From NCBI RefSeq assembly GCF_000518745.1, contig NZ_JAEE01000010.1, positions 1 through 38,516 on the forward strand: DNA of 38,516 nucleotides. Direction: 5' to 3'. The position numbers and the translations under genes are program-made. The DNA is from Phaseolibacter flectens ATCC 12775. Lineage in GTDB: Bacteria > Pseudomonadota > Gammaproteobacteria > Enterobacterales > Enterobacteriaceae. Under the pieces are notes generated by a model that saw only the letters and a list, made by a program, of their open reading frames with translations, did no database searches and was not told where the DNA came from. Positions 8,759 through 16,603 of this stretch are shown here, piece after piece (positions within the stretch are counted from its first letter, which is position 1; each line of letters begins with the position of its first letter).

Positions 8759-8992
8759 ATGCGTATTGAGATACTAATTAACAAACAAAATCATGTCGAT
8801 GATCATACTCTGACTAATCTGCAACATGAGCTAACGCGTAAAATCCATCCAGACTATCCGCAAGCGGCGATACGTATCCGAAAAGGTAGCGTAAATAGCT
8901 TGGAGCTCAGTGGTTTTAAAAACAGCGAGGACAAAGTCCGAGTAGCAGAGATAATCCAGCAAGTCTGGGAGGACGATAGCTGGCTTAACTGA
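8759..8992 (+). CDS. dinI: DinI family DNA damage-inducible protein
   Basis: 77 residues, close to the 81 of E. coli DinI. The pattern MRIEILINK...L..EL..KIHPDYPQAAIRIRKGSVNSLELSG...V.EIIQQVWEDDSWL is that of the family, including the acidic C-terminal helix that imitates DNA when bound to RecA. DinI stabilises RecA filaments and tunes the SOS response. The start has GAGAG about 6 nt upstream. A LexA box lies 187 bp upstream, an unusually long distance for dinI. The family also contains plasmid and phage paralogues (ImpC, TUM-like), so the exact orthology is not certain. Confidence 0.88.
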   Translation: MRIEILINKQNHVDDHTLTNLQHELTRKIHPDYPQAAIRIRKGSVNSLELSGFKNSEDKVRVAEIIQQVWEDDSWLN

Positions 8993-9290
8993 ATGATGGG
9001 GAGCAAACATGGATAGAAGGAAGGCGGCAATGATACTCAGCAGGCCGCCATCCTCGCCCTCTTGACTGCCCGCAGCATTACCGCTCACCTGCCATCTTTC
9101 TCTCACGATCATCCCGTCAATTTGGCTTACTGTCAGTCCCTGCCCCCTCGCCCTAACAGGGTGACCGAGTTGCCAGGTGATGGCGGTAAAATAAGATAAG
9201 AAAACGGTAAAAGGACGCAGATAAGAATCGAAAATTATACGCTTATTTATAGTCAATGATTGACAATAGGCGCAGGGTCAGCACACTGTC
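8993..9290. other. Intergenic region after dinI
   Basis: About 300 bp with no credible gene. A hairpin GGCGGC (9023-9028)/GCCGCC (9044-9049) lies 30 bp after dinI but has no T-run, so it is at most a weak terminator. Confidence 0.35.
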
Positions 9291-9320
9291 TTTACACAAT
9301 GAAAGCGGGATCAGCATAAT
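9291..9320 (+). promoter_or_regulatory. Putative sigma70 promoter of the GH3 lipoprotein gene
   Basis: TTTACA (9291-9296), an 18-bp spacer, and CATAAT (9315-9320). A transcript from near 9327 would have a leader of about 110 nt before the ATG at 9438. Confidence 0.35.
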
Positions 9321-9437
9321 GATCGGTAATGACACAACCGATTTTCCTTATTTAATACAAACAACTGACTCACGAATCCAAAACACATCATCCTTTTTAT
9401 TGTCCCATCACTGACACGGCAGAAGAAATAACAAACT

Positions 9438-11375
9438 ATGATGAAGATTGAGGCACACTTACCAGCACGAATACAATCAGTGGCAATACTGTTCTTGCTG
9501 CAACTTATCACTGGCTGTTCAACTCCGGATCCTCAACGCTGGGGTCAGGATCCAATAACAGGAACCACTATGAATATCAAACAACGCATTAAAAAGATGA
9601 CGCTGGAAGAGAAGATTGGCCAAAAAATTATGATGGATTTTCGTTACTGGGATAACACTGAACAACATCAGAAAAGTGATATGATCGCCGCCAATCCAAC
9701 GATTAGCGAGATAATTCAGCGCAATCACCTTGGTGGCGTGATCTTGTTTTCAAATAATTTAAAGAATAAACAGCAAATTCAAGATCTGACAGCCTGGTAT
9801 AGCCAGATGCGTATTGATAAGGATCTCAAATTGTTTATTGCCACCGACAATGAAGGGGGCAATGTTTTCCGTCTGCCACGTACAGATTATGCCTCTTTTC
9901 CTGGTAACATGGCACTGGCAGCCGCTATCGAAGGGGGCGCCCCCTTAGACTACGCAAGACAACAGGGCATACAGATGGCCCATGATATGCTGGAACTGAA
10001 TATAAATACTAACCTCGCGCCCGTAGTGGACGTCAACACTAACCCGTTAAATCCGGTGATTAACGTACGATCATACAGTGATGATGTGACGACAGTCGCC
10101 ACCCTCGCCAGCCAGTTTAGCCAAGGAATGCAACAACAGGGAGTGATCTACGCTTATAAACATTTTCCGGGACATGGCAATACGGCAACGGATTCTCATA
10201 CTGGATTACCTTCTGTGGATCGGGATCGACATGATGCCTATGCCATTGATCTGGCACCCTACAAGCTGGCAATCGATCACGGCCAATCTCCCGATATGAT
10301 CATGACCGCGCATATTCAGTACGCATCATTAGATAATAGTCTGATCACAACCCGCAGCGGCGAATCAATTCTGGTACCAGCCACCCTCTCGAGGAAAATA
10401 CAGACCGGCATCTTACGCGATCAATTAGGTTACCGCGGTGTAACCATTTCAGATGCACTGGATATGGGCGCCATTGCTGACCATTTTAGTCAGAAAAACG
10501 CACTGATCGGCGTATTTAAAGCAGGTGTAGACATCGCCTTGATGCCAGTAAGTATTCACTCACCAGATCAAGCAGATCGCCTACCCGCCTTAATTGATGC
10601 CATCAGTGAGCAAGTTCGGCAAGGCACCATTGATGAAAACGAAATCGATGCTTCCGTTGCGCGAATTTTACTTCTTAAACAAAAACACGGATTGATTACC
10701 TCTCAGCCCAGTACGCCACGCCACGCCACGCCATTGCCGCCAGATGATCAACAACAAACCATTGCCGATCGTGCCATTACCTTATTGGTCAATAAGAAAA
10801 AATTGCTGCCCTTAACCGACTCTGCTGGCCACTATTTTATTCTGACCGACAGTCGCGAACAGGCAGACGGTATCGCGAAGGTATTGCAACAGCAAGGTTA
10901 CAGCAATGTGGTGGCAGGCAGTAAAGAGAACATGACTGATCCACAAATTAGCCAGCAGATTGACCACTGTGATGTCTTCTTGCAAGGGACACTGTCAACC
11001 CATTTTAGCCCAGTAGAGCAGGACGGTCTCATACTTCACAATGAAAACACGACGCCTCTCGCACCACGCGCTCTGCCAGCAGATTGGTTTAGCTATGCCA
11101 ACAAGCAAGGTAAAAAGACCATTCATTTGTCATTACGCGCCCCTTACGATATCGCTCTCTACGATAATCAGGTTGATGCCGCCATCGCCACCTATTCGTT
11201 CTTTGGTTACAGTGATAACCACTGGCAAGGTAGCGCCATGATTGCCCTCGGTCATGTTTTAACTGGGCGTATTCAGCCGCAAGGCAAATTACCGGTGACA
11301 ATTTGGTCTCGCTATGACAGCCAGACCCACACGGGTGATGTTGCCTACCCACGAGGATTTGGCTTGTCCTTCTGA
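9438..11375 (+). CDS. Two-domain lipoprotein of glycoside hydrolase family 3, putative beta-N-acetylhexosaminidase
   Basis: 645 residues. A lipoprotein signal ends in a lipobox ITGC with Cys27, and Ser at +2 predicts outer-membrane sorting. The TIM-barrel domain holds the NagZ hallmark KHFPGHG (241-247) followed by the Asp252-x-His254 dyad, the unusual acid/base pair of GH3 N-acetylglucosaminidases. The nucleophile is Asp339 in ISDALDMG. Residues from about 430 to 645 form the second alpha/beta domain, lacking in the 341-residue cytoplasmic NagZ of E. coli but present in Bacillus NagZ (YbbD, about 642 residues, also a lipoprotein). The likely substrate is GlcNAc-containing muropeptides or chitooligosaccharides in the periplasm. 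An internal start at codon 44 would remove the signal, but the lipobox argues for the longer form. The ribosome site is weak. Confidence 0.88.
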   Translation: MMKIEAHLPARIQSVAILFLLQLITGCSTPDPQRWGQDPITGTTMNIKQRIKKMTLEEKIGQKIMMDFRYWDNTEQHQKSDMIAANPTISEIIQRNHLGGVILFSNNLKNKQQIQDLTAWYSQMRIDKDLKLFIATDNEGGNVFRLPRTDYASFPGNMALAAAIEGGAPLDYARQQGIQMAHDMLELNINTNLAPVVDVNTNPLNPVINVRSYSDDVTTVATLASQFSQGMQQQGVIYAYKHFPGHGNTATDSHTGLPSVDRDRHDAYAIDLAPYKLAIDHGQSPDMIMTAHIQYASLDNSLITTRSGESILVPATLSRKIQTGILRDQLGYRGVTISDALDMGAIADHFSQKNALIGVFKAGVDIALMPVSIHSPDQADRLPALIDAISEQVRQGTIDENEIDASVARILLLKQKHGLITSQPSTPRHATPLPPDDQQQTIADRAITLLVNKKKLLPLTDSAGHYFILTDSREQADGIAKVLQQQGYSNVVAGSKENMTDPQISQQIDHCDVFLQGTLSTHFSPVEQDGLILHNENTTPLAPRALPADWFSYANKQGKKTIHLSLRAPYDIALYDNQVDAAIATYSFFGYSDNHWQGSAMIALGHVLTGRIQPQGKLPVTIWSRYDSQTHTGDVAYPRGFGLSF

Positions 11376-11386
11376 ATCACCCGTCC

Positions 11387-11413
11387 GGATCCCCTTAAAC
11401 TCAAAGGGGATCC
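11387..11413 (+). terminator. Hairpin after the GH3 lipoprotein gene
   Basis: A perfect 10-bp stem GGATCCCCTT/AAGGGGATCC (11387-11396 and 11404-11413) lies 12 bp after the stop codon. It is followed by C residues, and T-rich sequence comes only near 11438, so termination strength is uncertain. It separates the gene from the CRISPR array transcribed towards it. Confidence 0.5.
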
Positions 11414-11476
11414 CCCCTCGGCGATGATCCTGCGCGGCTTTTTTATTTCAGCTTATCCCATCTTATCGTTACGCCT

Positions 11477-12524
11477 TTTTTACTCTGCCTGTGCGGCAGG
11501 GAACACATAAACGGTTATCCTTTCACGTCTTAATTGTTTCTAAGCTGCCTGTACGGCAGGGAACAACCAACATTCATACATGCTTGACCGCTGGAATTTC
11601 TAAGCTACCTGTACGGCAGGGAACGGTGTCGGTATTTGTTGGGTAGAAGAAGCTGATTTCTAAGCTGCCTGTACGGCAGGGAACGAATGTATGTGCCGGA
11701 ATATTTAGCCACGTCCTTTCTAAGCTGCCTGTACGGCAGGGAACGTAAAGACGGCAATCTAGAGCATATAGAAACATTTCTAAGCTGCCTGTACGGCAGG
11801 GAACAACATGTCCCCGTTATTGGTTTTAGACTGCGATTTCTAAGCTGCCTGTACGGCAGGGAACCGGATCAGAAGTTATTCTTTCAGAAGCTAGAATTTC
11901 TAAGCTGCCTGTACGGCAGGGAACATATTCGGTAACCACCTTGGCATAGCCTTTCATTTCTAAGCTGCCTGTACGGCAGGGAACCCCAAGTAATTAGCTC
12001 GTTTAATCTTTCGTGATTTCTAAGCTGCCTGTACGGCAGGGAACTAGTGCATCTAAACCATCTCGCATAACAGCCTTTTCTAAGCTGCCTGTACGGCAGG
12101 GAACGGGTCATTATGCAAAACTCAGATGCTTTTGCTTTTCTAAGCTGCCTGTACGGCAGGGAACGGAAAGAGGGTGAAGTATTGAAAGGAATCGAATTTC
12201 TAAGCTGCCTGTACGGCAGGGAACACCTGGCCAGCACAATTATTTTCGCGCTTTCGTTTCTAAGCTGCCTGTACGGCAGGGAACATTCGCATACCACGTT
12301 GTCGACAACAAAGCATTTTCTAAGCTGCCTGTACGGCAGGGAACATATGGTTTATATTTTATTTATAAGTTAAGTATTTCTAAGCTGCCTGTACGGCAGG
12401 GAACATGATGTATTTGCTCGGATAATGCTGCCGAAATTTCTAAGCTGCCTGTACGGCAGGGAACAGCTAAGAGCATCTTTCAATATTGACTATTTTTTTC
12501 TAAGCTGCCTGTACGGCAGGGAAC
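11477..12524 (-). CRISPR. Type I-F CRISPR array: 18 repeats, 17 spacers
   Basis: 28-bp repeats recur with an exact 60-bp period (starts at 11477, 11537, 11597 and so on to 12497), leaving 17 spacers of 32 nt each. Read on the minus strand, the repeat begins GTTCCCTGCC and ends GCTTAGAAA. It contains the Cas6f hairpin CTGCC-GTACA-GGCAG, the I-F form with GTTCCC in place of the common GTTCAC. The transcript runs right to left from the leader at 12525, so the newest spacers are at the right. Sixteen repeats look identical. The repeat at 11597-11624 has one substitution and the trailer repeat at 11477-11504 has four. I saw no spacer matching another part of this window by eye. Confidence 0.98.
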
Positions 12525-12656
12525 AGAAGGTATTATAAGCTAAGTCCTTCTTAAGTCAAAAAAAAGGTGTGCTTTTCAAGCCCTTGCCCCTTTTTTAAAG
12601 GCCTTTTTATTAATCTTTTAAAAACAATGGGTTATAGTCTTGATAAAAAAGAGGCT
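12525..12656 (-). promoter_or_regulatory. CRISPR leader
   Basis: AT-rich segment between the cas operon terminator and the first repeat, with several A and T runs. This is the expected position of the I-F leader, where IHF and Cas1/Cas2-3 direct new spacers. I did not identify an IHF site with confidence. Confidence 0.8.
12532..12559 (-). promoter_or_regulatory. Promoter of the CRISPR array
   Basis: On the minus strand TTGACT (12559-12554) and TATAAT (12537-12532) are separated by 16 bp. This is the closest sigma70 match seen in the window. The start site would fall at about 12525, essentially at the first base of the first repeat. Confidence 0.75.
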
Positions 12657-12694
12657 AAAAAAAGGGTCAGTTACCCCATTAAGATAACTGACCC
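12657..12694 (-). terminator. Rho-independent terminator of the cas operon
   Basis: On the minus strand the perfect 10-bp stem GGGTCAGTTA/TAACTGACCC (12694-12685 and 12673-12664) is followed by seven T residues (12663-12657). It begins 7 bp beyond the cas6f stop, so array transcription depends on the separate leader promoter. Confidence 0.85.
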
Positions 12695-12700
12695 CAATGA

Positions 12701-13255
12701 TTAGAACCAAGGAATGGTCGCTTGATTGCTTAACCCATAACCACTGAATGAACCCGCAACAGCGTGTGGCTGTAACGGCCCAAGCTGAATAAACAAACGG
12801 AAATGCTGCCCCGTTGATTGACTGCGCATGGCGGCATAAGGCAAATGGCATACCTTATCCTGCCCCTCGGCCAAGCGTTGTTCGGCCTGCTGCTCAGTCA
12901 GTCGGCCATAACGCACCGAACGACGAAGTAACCGAGCCAAATTGCTTTTCGGCTGATAACGAGACACCGTGCGCCATTGCACCTTGTCAGGGATTGCGCT
13001 CACCGGCTGCGGCCGACAATAATCCTCAAACCCTTGCAACCAGTGATTGGCCTGCAACTGTTGCAAGGCCGCTTGGCTCCCGTGCAAACGCAACAGAGAG
13101 CCGAGGGTTTTGCCGTATCGTGGAAAACTGATGCCAATATCCTCACGTGCGAGACTGACTAATCCTCGATGTAATTTACTTAACAACACCGACATCAGCA
13201 GTGGTTCAGTAAATTCAGGATCTTTATTCACTTGAATATCCTGATAATAATCCAT
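12701..13255 (-). CDS. cas6f: Type I-F CRISPR endoribonuclease Cas6f (Csy4)
   Basis: 184 residues, about the size of the Pseudomonas protein (187). The general-base histidine is at the same position, His29, in LLSKLHRGLVSL. The C-terminal STGQHFRLFIQLGP is the strongly conserved Csy4 segment, and the arginine-rich stretch near 105-120 (KSNLARLLRRSVRYGR) fits the helix that grips the repeat hairpin. Cas6f cuts the pre-crRNA at the 3' base of that hairpin and stays bound to the crRNA 3' end in the Csy complex. It starts 12 bp after csy3 with a G-rich ribosome site and is the last gene of the operon. Confidence 0.96.
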   Translation of the reverse strand: MDYYQDIQVNKDPEFTEPLLMSVLLSKLHRGLVSLAREDIGISFPRYGKTLGSLLRLHGSQAALQQLQANHWLQGFEDYCRPQPVSAIPDKVQWRTVSRYQPKSNLARLLRRSVRYGRLTEQQAEQRLAEGQDKVCHLPYAAMRSQSTGQHFRLFIQLGPLQPHAVAGSFSGYGLSNQATIPWF

Positions 13256-13267
13256 AATCCCCCCCTG

Positions 13268-14266
13268 CTATTCCGATTTACCGCCAAACACCCCGCCGCG
13301 GATCAAGACGGCCATCACATAATGTTGCTGTTCTGGCTGCGGTTGCTTATCGTTGAGGATCCAGTTATCCAACAGGGTATAAAAATCATCCTTTTGTTTC
13401 GGTTGCCGACAAGCAACACCTCGGTTGGTGATGGCGCCATAAGGCTCAATGGCGATAGCACTGTATTCATCGACATAAGGATGCCAAGTATCAATGGTGC
13501 GCAACGCATTGCCTATTTTCTGGGAATGCATTGCCGCAATGCCACCAACTTGATACAGCACTTTTTTGTTAGTGGCATTACTGTCCAAAATCAGTTCTTG
13601 GGAAGGGTAAACCTCCTGCCCTTCACCAATTTGAGCCTGGGCTTCAATCTGCAACAAGACCGAGTGTTGACCTTTTAAACCAGCGGCAATCAGCGTGGCC
13701 AGTTGTTGTAATTGCTTATCATCCGATTGAAAGTTGTGTAAGCTGAATTGCTGGCTATCAAACTGCCAATGCTGCTGATTATGGCGGACACGGATATTGA
13801 TTTGTTCGGCTACTGTCCGGTTGCGCCATAAAAAGCGGCCATTGGCGATATTGCACGCATAACGATGCGCTACCTCTTCAAAACCATATTGCTCACTATA
13901 CGCCGTAATAATCTGCTGCAATTTCTGTTGATAGGCGGGTTGGTTACAGACTGAAGGCTTGTGCAATTCCCCTAACACTCGCAAACTGAACACCACTTTC
14001 AGGGTATCGTGCTGGGCTGGCAAGGCGGCAGTCTCAATCTGTTGCAGATTGGCTTTTTGGATTTCCGCATCCATTTTTGCTGGGTTGCCGGCAATGCTGT
14101 CTTTTTGTCGATTGGAAATGGTGCCTTTTACCGCTTTTGACTGCACGCTAATGGGCTGCCATAGATCTTGTTGCCACTGCCCTGAATACAGGCGCGCATC
14201 AGAGACCGATAATTTACGTTCAAAAGCTAAGACGGTGGGGGTTGTGATTGCGGTATTTTTACTCAT
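13268..14266 (-). CDS. csy3: Type I-F Cascade backbone protein Cas7f (Csy3)
   Basis: 332 residues, the usual Csy3 length. The N-terminal VLAFERKLSVSDARLYSG and the regions FLWRNR, SQKIGNALRTIDTWH and EPYGAITNRG are recognisable Csy3 features. Six copies form the helical backbone holding the 32-nt spacer portion of the crRNA. It follows csy2 after 13 bp, with AGGA about 9 nt before the ATG. Confidence 0.96.
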   Translation of the reverse strand: MSKNTAITTPTVLAFERKLSVSDARLYSGQWQQDLWQPISVQSKAVKGTISNRQKDSIAGNPAKMDAEIQKANLQQIETAALPAQHDTLKVVFSLRVLGELHKPSVCNQPAYQQKLQQIITAYSEQYGFEEVAHRYACNIANGRFLWRNRTVAEQINIRVRHNQQHWQFDSQQFSLHNFQSDDKQLQQLATLIAAGLKGQHSVLLQIEAQAQIGEGQEVYPSQELILDSNATNKKVLYQVGGIAAMHSQKIGNALRTIDTWHPYVDEYSAIAIEPYGAITNRGVACRQPKQKDDFYTLLDNWILNDKQPQPEQQHYVMAVLIRGGVFGGKSE

Positions 14267-14279
14267 TTATAGATTCCTA

Positions 14280-15233
14280 TTAAAGCATATCGTCATCGAT
14301 AGGCAAGTCTTGAGGGGAATGTTGTGCTGGGTTGAGATCAAACTGGCTACGGCAATAATAACCCTGCTCAGTTATATGGTATTGCCAAAGCAATTGTGTG
14401 AGATCCCTTATCCTGTGTGGACCACACCACTCGCCCAATCCGTAAGCTGCTTCCACAAAACAGAAGGGACTGATGGCATCCCGCGTCTTTGCCACTGTAC
14501 CGGCAGGATAAAGGGGCGAAATGCGTTGCCAACCCACCATCAAAGGCACTAAATAACCGGGCTGCGGTTTGGGTGAATAGCGCCAGGTTGCCGGTTGCTG
14601 TTGCGGCGCGGTGATGGCGTGGTATTTCAGTGCTGAAAAATCCAGCCATGCCTGTAGGGTATCGGCATCGGGATCGGTTTGCTGTAAAACACGGACATGT
14701 TCAGCCAAGTAATGAGTACGATCAATCAGCGCAAAACCGGGCAGTAATAAACGCCGTACCTCGCGCCATTCCACCTCTGATGCCGGAATTGGCCTCACTT
14801 TGACTTGCTCAATCTGATCGATCCGTCCCCCGGCCAAGGGCAGTAACGGAGCCAATTGCAAGAGGGTTTCTTGCAGCTCTTGGCGACCGATTTGTCCATT
14901 CACCACGTCGCCGTGGCAATAAAATAAGAGGGAAACCGTCATATGCATCCGTCCCTCTTCGTTAATGGCAGCACTTTTCGCTTCCTTTGTCAGCGGATTG
15001 CGGGTTTGCGAAAAATGCAGATCGGAGATGTACGAAGGGGTATCACTGTGTATCTGTTGTTGATGGCAAATCACCCCACAGTCTTGAAAACTCAGGTTGG
15101 GATCATTAAGACGGCGTGATAATGCATGGATATAGCCTAAAAAGTGAGTGATCGCAGGAAATCCATAGGTTGATCCGGCCACACAATTGGCGTTTTCTAC
15201 TCGCACCTTGTTTAATATGACTAAATGGCGCAT
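14280..15233 (-). CDS. csy2: Type I-F Cascade subunit Cas5f (Csy2)
   Basis: 317 residues. The N-terminus (LVILNKVRVENANCVAG.TYGFPAITHFLGYIHAL) is characteristic of Csy2. With Csy1 it forms the tail that holds the 8-nt crRNA 5' handle and takes part in PAM reading. The start codon lies inside the end of csy1 (13-nt overlap) and is served by a strong GAGGAGGGA ribosome site there, consistent with translational coupling. Confidence 0.95.
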   Translation of the reverse strand: MRHLVILNKVRVENANCVAGSTYGFPAITHFLGYIHALSRRLNDPNLSFQDCGVICHQQQIHSDTPSYISDLHFSQTRNPLTKEAKSAAINEEGRMHMTVSLLFYCHGDVVNGQIGRQELQETLLQLAPLLPLAGGRIDQIEQVKVRPIPASEVEWREVRRLLLPGFALIDRTHYLAEHVRVLQQTDPDADTLQAWLDFSALKYHAITAPQQQPATWRYSPKPQPGYLVPLMVGWQRISPLYPAGTVAKTRDAISPFCFVEAAYGLGEWCGPHRIRDLTQLLWQYHITEQGYYCRSQFDLNPAQHSPQDLPIDDDML

Positions 15234-16576
15234 TGTCCCTCCTCCCTCTCACACTGGCCGCTTTGCTGTAGTTGGCGTAAGAATCTTTTTTGCCACACAC
15301 GTTTCTCGGCCTCACCCAGTGGCAGTGATAATGTCGACGCCTTCGCTACCTGTTGTAAACTGGCCAGCAACCACAAGGCAAAATCCTTTGCAATCGTTTC
15401 TGGCCAAGCGGCCTGCTGACCACTCAAGTTAAATGCCGGATCCTTCGCACCACGGCCAGGATCTAACCAATAGCAGTAAGCGGGCAATAACTGACACTGC
15501 TTTTGCTCAGTCCAGCCCGACCACGCGGCTTGCTGGAAAAGCGCCGCCATATTTAAGGCATCGTCAATCAGCTGTTCAATCAGGCCATGAATTTGCGTTC
15601 GTATGGACAGATTATTTTGCCAATGCAACATCAGTTGCACCAACTGCTGCAAGGGTGGCGATGACTGGGAATGTAACCGCAAAAAAGGACTGCCTTTCGC
15701 AAAAAAATTGCGCATGGTCACAGGTGGCTGTTGTAGGCTCTGCCACTGTGGCGGGGCACAATGCAATAAATAGACTGCTCCCCCGCGCAAACTATTCAAA
15801 TAGCTGACGTTTTGGGGTTTGGTGCCTCCGGCTTTTATTTTGGCCATTTGCGGATAGAAGACGACGGGCTGCGGATGCCACTGCGCCTCTTTTCTCGCGC
15901 GACGCGCCAGTTTGCTCTGCTCACTAAAGCGAGCGTGTTGGATCGGCTGGTGCAACGCGTCAAGTAAGGCACTGGAGGTGAGCGGTGTCAGTAAATGGTA
16001 GCCCTCTTCCACCGGGACATAGATCTGTTTGGCCAAATAATGAGAATGGAGCTCACCGGCATCCATGGCACGTTGAAAGCCGGCGATCCACTGTTGTAAT
16101 TGCTGTGGCGAGCTGGCGAGAGACGCTAAGCACTGATAATCTTGACGAAGGAGGCAACGTGCCAATGAGTCACCGTCTACTTCGGTTAACAGCAGTTTGG
16201 CCACGTCAGCCACGGCCGCGTTGCCTACACAGTCAATAGCCGGCCGCCTTAGCGACGCAGTGGTCAGATACGGTCCGTTTTCACTGACTGTGTTAAATAT
16301 ACTGCTGCTTTTATTATCACCATGGGTAAACTTAGCAGCATGGGTCACCAACTTAAGCTGTCCTGCATTGGCAGCGGCATAATTGAGAAAGCTTAACGTG
16401 TTACCATCAACGCCCAATGCAGCGCCGTTTGGTTGAGTCAGTTGCCCTTCTGCTTGGTGATCTGAGCGATTCTCCCCTTGATATTTAGCTATTTTAGTTT
16501 CAAATTTTGCCGGATCATCTCGTCTTTTTTCTTCGATATAACGAATAATCCACTCCGTCAGTTGCTTTGTGGCCAT
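15221..16576 (-). CDS. csy1: Type I-F Cascade large subunit Cas8f (Csy1)
   Basis: 451 residues from the ATG at 16576, which has AAAGGG 6 nt upstream; a GTG five codons earlier (16591) is possible but less likely. The Csy1-type N-terminus is followed by the family segments YVPVEEGYHLLTPL.SSAL and GGTKPQNVSYLNSLRGGAVYLL. Cas8f recognises the GG PAM and recruits Cas2-3 after R-loop formation. It follows the cas2-3 stop by 27 bp. Confidence 0.95.
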   Translation of the reverse strand: MATKQLTEWIIRYIEEKRRDDPAKFETKIAKYQGENRSDHQAEGQLTQPNGAALGVDGNTLSFLNYAAANAGQLKLVTHAAKFTHGDNKSSSIFNTVSENGPYLTTASLRRPAIDCVGNAAVADVAKLLLTEVDGDSLARCLLRQDYQCLASLASSPQQLQQWIAGFQRAMDAGELHSHYLAKQIYVPVEEGYHLLTPLTSSALLDALHQPIQHARFSEQSKLARRARKEAQWHPQPVVFYPQMAKIKAGGTKPQNVSYLNSLRGGAVYLLHCAPPQWQSLQQPPVTMRNFFAKGSPFLRLHSQSSPPLQQLVQLMLHWQNNLSIRTQIHGLIEQLIDDALNMAALFQQAAWSGWTEQKQCQLLPAYCYWLDPGRGAKDPAFNLSGQQAAWPETIAKDFALWLLASLQQVAKASTLSLPLGEAEKRVWQKRFLRQLQQSGQCEREEGQCAI

Positions 16577-16603
16577 ACGATACCCTTTCACCCCATCATT
16601 TAA

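Noticed and set aside
8831-9256. 141-residue minus-strand open frame overlapping dinI
   Set aside because: It runs antisense through a clear DinI coding region and shows no family features.
11574-12373. Open frames on both strands with repeated FLSCLYGRE or SLPYRQLR segments
   Set aside because: They are translations of the CRISPR repeats and spacers, not genes.
12814-13678. Plus-strand open frames opposite cas6f and csy3
   Set aside because: Antisense to strongly supported cas genes.
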